NCBI GenBank assembly: GCA_009885185.1
Contig: VFLF01000790.1
Location: 1 to 11,941 of the forward strand
DNA: 11,941 bases
DNA from: Nitrosomonadales bacterium
Lineage (GTDB): Bacteria > Pseudomonadota > Gammaproteobacteria > Burkholderiales > SG8-41
Direction of reading: 5' to 3'
The translations under genes were made by a program, and so were the position numbers. Within the stretch, counting starts at the first letter, position 1; every line of letters begins with the position of its first letter. This document shows positions 7,288 to 11,941 of this stretch, in pieces. Below the pieces are notes generated by a model that was not told the origin of the DNA, ran no database searches, and saw only the letters and a list, made by a program, of their open reading frames with translations.

Positions 7288-7339
7288 GCAAGTCGAGAAG
7301 CTTATTAGCTATTACTAGTTTTATATATAGAGTAAAGAC

Positions 7340-10910
<3,571 letters not shown>

Positions 10911-10912
10911 CC

Positions 10913-10943
10913 GCAGGCCGCATCAAGCGTGATGCGGCTCTGC
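10913..10943. terminator. Hairpin at the convergent gyrB / VOC-protein junction
   Basis: GCCGCATCA (10917-10925) and TGATGCGGC (10930-10938) make a perfect 9-base-pair stem with the four-base loop AGCG. GCAG (10913-10916) and CTGC (10940-10943) extend it by four pairs across one bulged T. It sits just after the gyrB stop codon and overlaps the stop codon of the opposing gene. No U-tract follows on either strand, so it is not a classic intrinsic terminator, but its position suits a 3'-end stabiliser or weak two-way terminator. Confidence 0.5.
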
Positions 10944-11345
10944 CGGCAGTTGCGCCAGTTCGATCAGACAGCCTTCCGTGCCCGCCGGATCCAGAAACGC
11001 GATTCGGCTGTTTGCGTGGCCGGGGCGCGGCACCTGATCGAGCAGCGGCACGCCCTTGGCCTTCAGCTCCGCCAGCGCTTCGTCGATGTCTTCCACTTCA
11101 AAGCAAATGTGATTGATACCGCCCTTGCCCTCGGCAATCATCTTGGCGTGTTTGCTATCGGGCGTGGTGCCTGCAATCAGTTCCACCATCGATTCTCCCA
11201 CCGGGTATAGCGCGAGTTTCACCGGTCGTACCGGGTTGGTTTCCACGCCGCCGAGTTTGATACCGAAGCAGTCTTCCCACAGGGCACGGCTTTTCTCCAC
11301 GTCCTTCACCAGTACGCCCACGTGTTCGATGCGCTTGATCTTCAT
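10923..11345 (-). CDS. VOC-family protein, methylmalonyl-CoA epimerase-like
   Basis: Predicted 140-residue vicinal-oxygen-chelate (glyoxalase-fold) protein made of two beta-alpha-beta-beta-beta halves. Residues likely to bind the divalent metal are His8 (IEHVGVLV), Glu55 (MVELI), His79 (GINHICFEV) and Glu129 (CLIEL), the spacing seen in methylmalonyl-CoA epimerases and glyoxalase I. The length and the wording KIKRIEHVGVLVKDVEKS and GGINHICFEVEDIDEAL favour the epimerase branch, which interconverts (R)- and (S)-methylmalonyl-CoA. No mutase or propionyl-CoA carboxylase gene is in view, so the substrate is not settled. The frame is open up to 11438, but the ATG at 11343-11345 has a strong ribosome binding site GGAGG five bases upstream (11351-11355) and aligns with the family start, so I use it. 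The gene converges on gyrB and follows the ornithine-cyclodeaminase-like gene after an A+T-rich 65-base gap. Confidence 0.85.
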   Translation of the reverse strand: MKIKRIEHVGVLVKDVEKSRALWEDCFGIKLGGVETNPVRPVKLALYPVGESMVELIAGTTPDSKHAKMIAEGKGGINHICFEVEDIDEALAELKAKGVPLLDQVPRPGHANSRIAFLDPAGTEGCLIELAQLPAEPHHA

Positions 11346-11410
11346 GCCGGCCTCCGTTACTTTAATATAAGTATTTGTTTTTAAATGATATTTTGTTTTT
11401 TCGCCACGAT

Positions 11411-11941
11411 CTAATTGCGAATGTCCTGCAAAAACCATTCTGTCGGCAATTCGCGTCCCAAACCTGCGGCCTTGGCCTTACGATACACCAGCGCGCCGAC
11501 CGAGGAAAACTGCACACCCCAGTTGCCAATAGTACGGTAATGCGTGATCTGATCGCGCGAGGTGCGCCCCGGCTTTTTGCCCGACAGGATGTCGGTATAG
11601 ACGGGCCACTCGTCGAGCTTGAGGTTCTTGGTCGCGCGCGGCAGGCGCTTTTGCTGTTCCTCGGTGCCCATCACAAACGCACCCAAACTGCCGCCGATGC
11701 CCTTGCGGAACATATCGCTTTCCGGAATCGGCAAACCCTCCTTGCCCTGCTGCACCTTCACATCAAAGCGCGCCGCCACGTCCGCTGAAATTTCGTGCGG
11801 ACTCAGGTTGACCACGTGCATACCCGGCTCCAGCCAATCGGGGTCGATGGTCGGCTTGATGCTGTCGGTGCAAGTGGAAAGTATGTCCACGCCGCGCACC
11901 GCCTCGCGCGCACTATCCACCGGCACAACCTCGATGTCCAG
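11411..11941 (-). CDS. Ornithine cyclodeaminase / mu-crystallin family protein, N-terminus outside the window
   Basis: C-terminal 176 residues of an NAD(P)-binding protein; the frame is open to the right edge, so the start lies beyond it. A GTG at 11924-11926 is internal, not a start. Seen: the second half of the Rossmann-like domain, with VRGVDILSTCTDSIKPTIDPDWL and PGMHVVNL, a typical pattern of this family. A C-terminal segment NWGVQFSSVGALVYRKAKAAGLGRELPTEWFLQDIRN follows (quoted in parts: NWGVQFSSVGALVYR, then KAKAAGLGRELP, then TEWFLQDIRN), and this ending is common in bacterial members annotated as ornithine cyclodeaminase family. The family also includes alanine dehydrogenases, ketimine reductases and opine-type synthases, so the reaction cannot be named from this part. 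It is upstream of the VOC-family gene on the same strand and may share its transcript. Confidence 0.85.
   Translation of the reverse strand: MDIEVVPVDSAREAVRGVDILSTCTDSIKPTIDPDWLEPGMHVVNLSPHEISADVAARFDVKVQQGKEGLPIPESDMFRKGIGGSLGAFVMGTEEQQKRLPRATKNLKLDEWPVYTDILSGKKPGRTSRDQITHYRTIGNWGVQFSSVGALVYRKAKAAGLGRELPTEWFLQDIRN

Larger units (their letters stand above)
7131..7339 (+). other. dnaA-dnaN intergenic region, candidate oriC
   Basis: This 209-base gap holds DnaA boxes at both ends and an A+T-rich tract next to dnaN. The clear boxes are at 7134-7142, 7156-7164 and 7279-7287. Weaker two-mismatch relatives are TTATCAACC at 7171-7179 and TTATCCCGA at 7225-7233. From about 7300 to 7335 the sequence is very A+T-rich (including TTTTATATATAG) and begins about a dozen bases after the consensus box, the arrangement expected of a DNA unwinding element. 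Gene orientation flips just upstream of dnaA, consistent with an origin here or on the other side of dnaA. No obvious GATC cluster is present. That this gap is the functional origin is inference. Confidence 0.6.

Noticed and set aside
11346..11410. A promoter in the A+T-rich gap ahead of the VOC-family gene
   Set aside because: TATATT at 11364-11369 (minus strand) could be a -10 box, but there is no recognisable -35, and the implied leader would be only about a dozen bases.
11346..11438. An upstream extension of the VOC-family protein by 31 residues
   Set aside because: It would overlap the end of the preceding gene, and the extra residues match nothing in the family. The internal ATG has a strong GGAGG ribosome binding site and aligns with the family start.

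Overview
This window is the replication-origin neighbourhood of a proteobacterial chromosome. The gene order is the conserved one. On the minus strand, reading away from the origin, lie rpmH, rnpA, yidC, mnmE and mnmG (mnmG is cut by the left edge). On the plus strand lie dnaA, dnaN and gyrB. The DnaA sequence (the stretch around [30 protein letters not shown], the C-terminal [11 protein letters not shown]), the dnaA-dnaN-gyrB order without recF, and a GyrB of 809 residues with the large insertion after the Toprim domain all point to a betaproteobacterium or a near relative. That assignment is by eye and from memory of the families, not from a search. Base composition is moderate, roughly half G+C, with no obvious foreign block.

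Left block (1-5450, minus strand): mnmG and mnmE make the two halves of the enzyme that modifies the wobble uridine of certain tRNAs. yidC is the inner-membrane insertase, rnpA the protein part of RNase P, and rpmH ribosomal protein L34. A good promoter in front of rpmH (perfect TTGACA) is the likely head of this cluster. Between mnmE and mnmG, in only 135 bases, are two copies of the chromosomal centromere site parS, about 4 kb from the dnaA promoter region. The usual small gene yidD between rnpA and yidC is missing.

Centre (5451-7339): the 324-base gap between the divergent rpmH and dnaA holds the rpmH promoter and leader plus one perfect DnaA box. The 209-base gap between dnaA and dnaN holds two good DnaA boxes, one near-match and an A+T-rich tract. 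I judge this second gap the better candidate for oriC, with the upstream box more likely for dnaA autoregulation.

Right block (7340-11941): dnaN and gyrB form a tight pair. They then meet, tail to tail, two minus-strand metabolic genes: a small VOC-family protein resembling methylmalonyl-CoA epimerase, and the C-terminal part of an ornithine cyclodeaminase/mu-crystallin family protein that runs off the right edge. A strong hairpin sits at the convergent junction.

I found no mobile element, CRISPR array, tRNA or rRNA, and no evidence of an undescribed system. The points worth a second look are the paired parS sites, the layout of DnaA boxes, a perfect FNR-type dyad between rpmH and rnpA, and the missing yidD.
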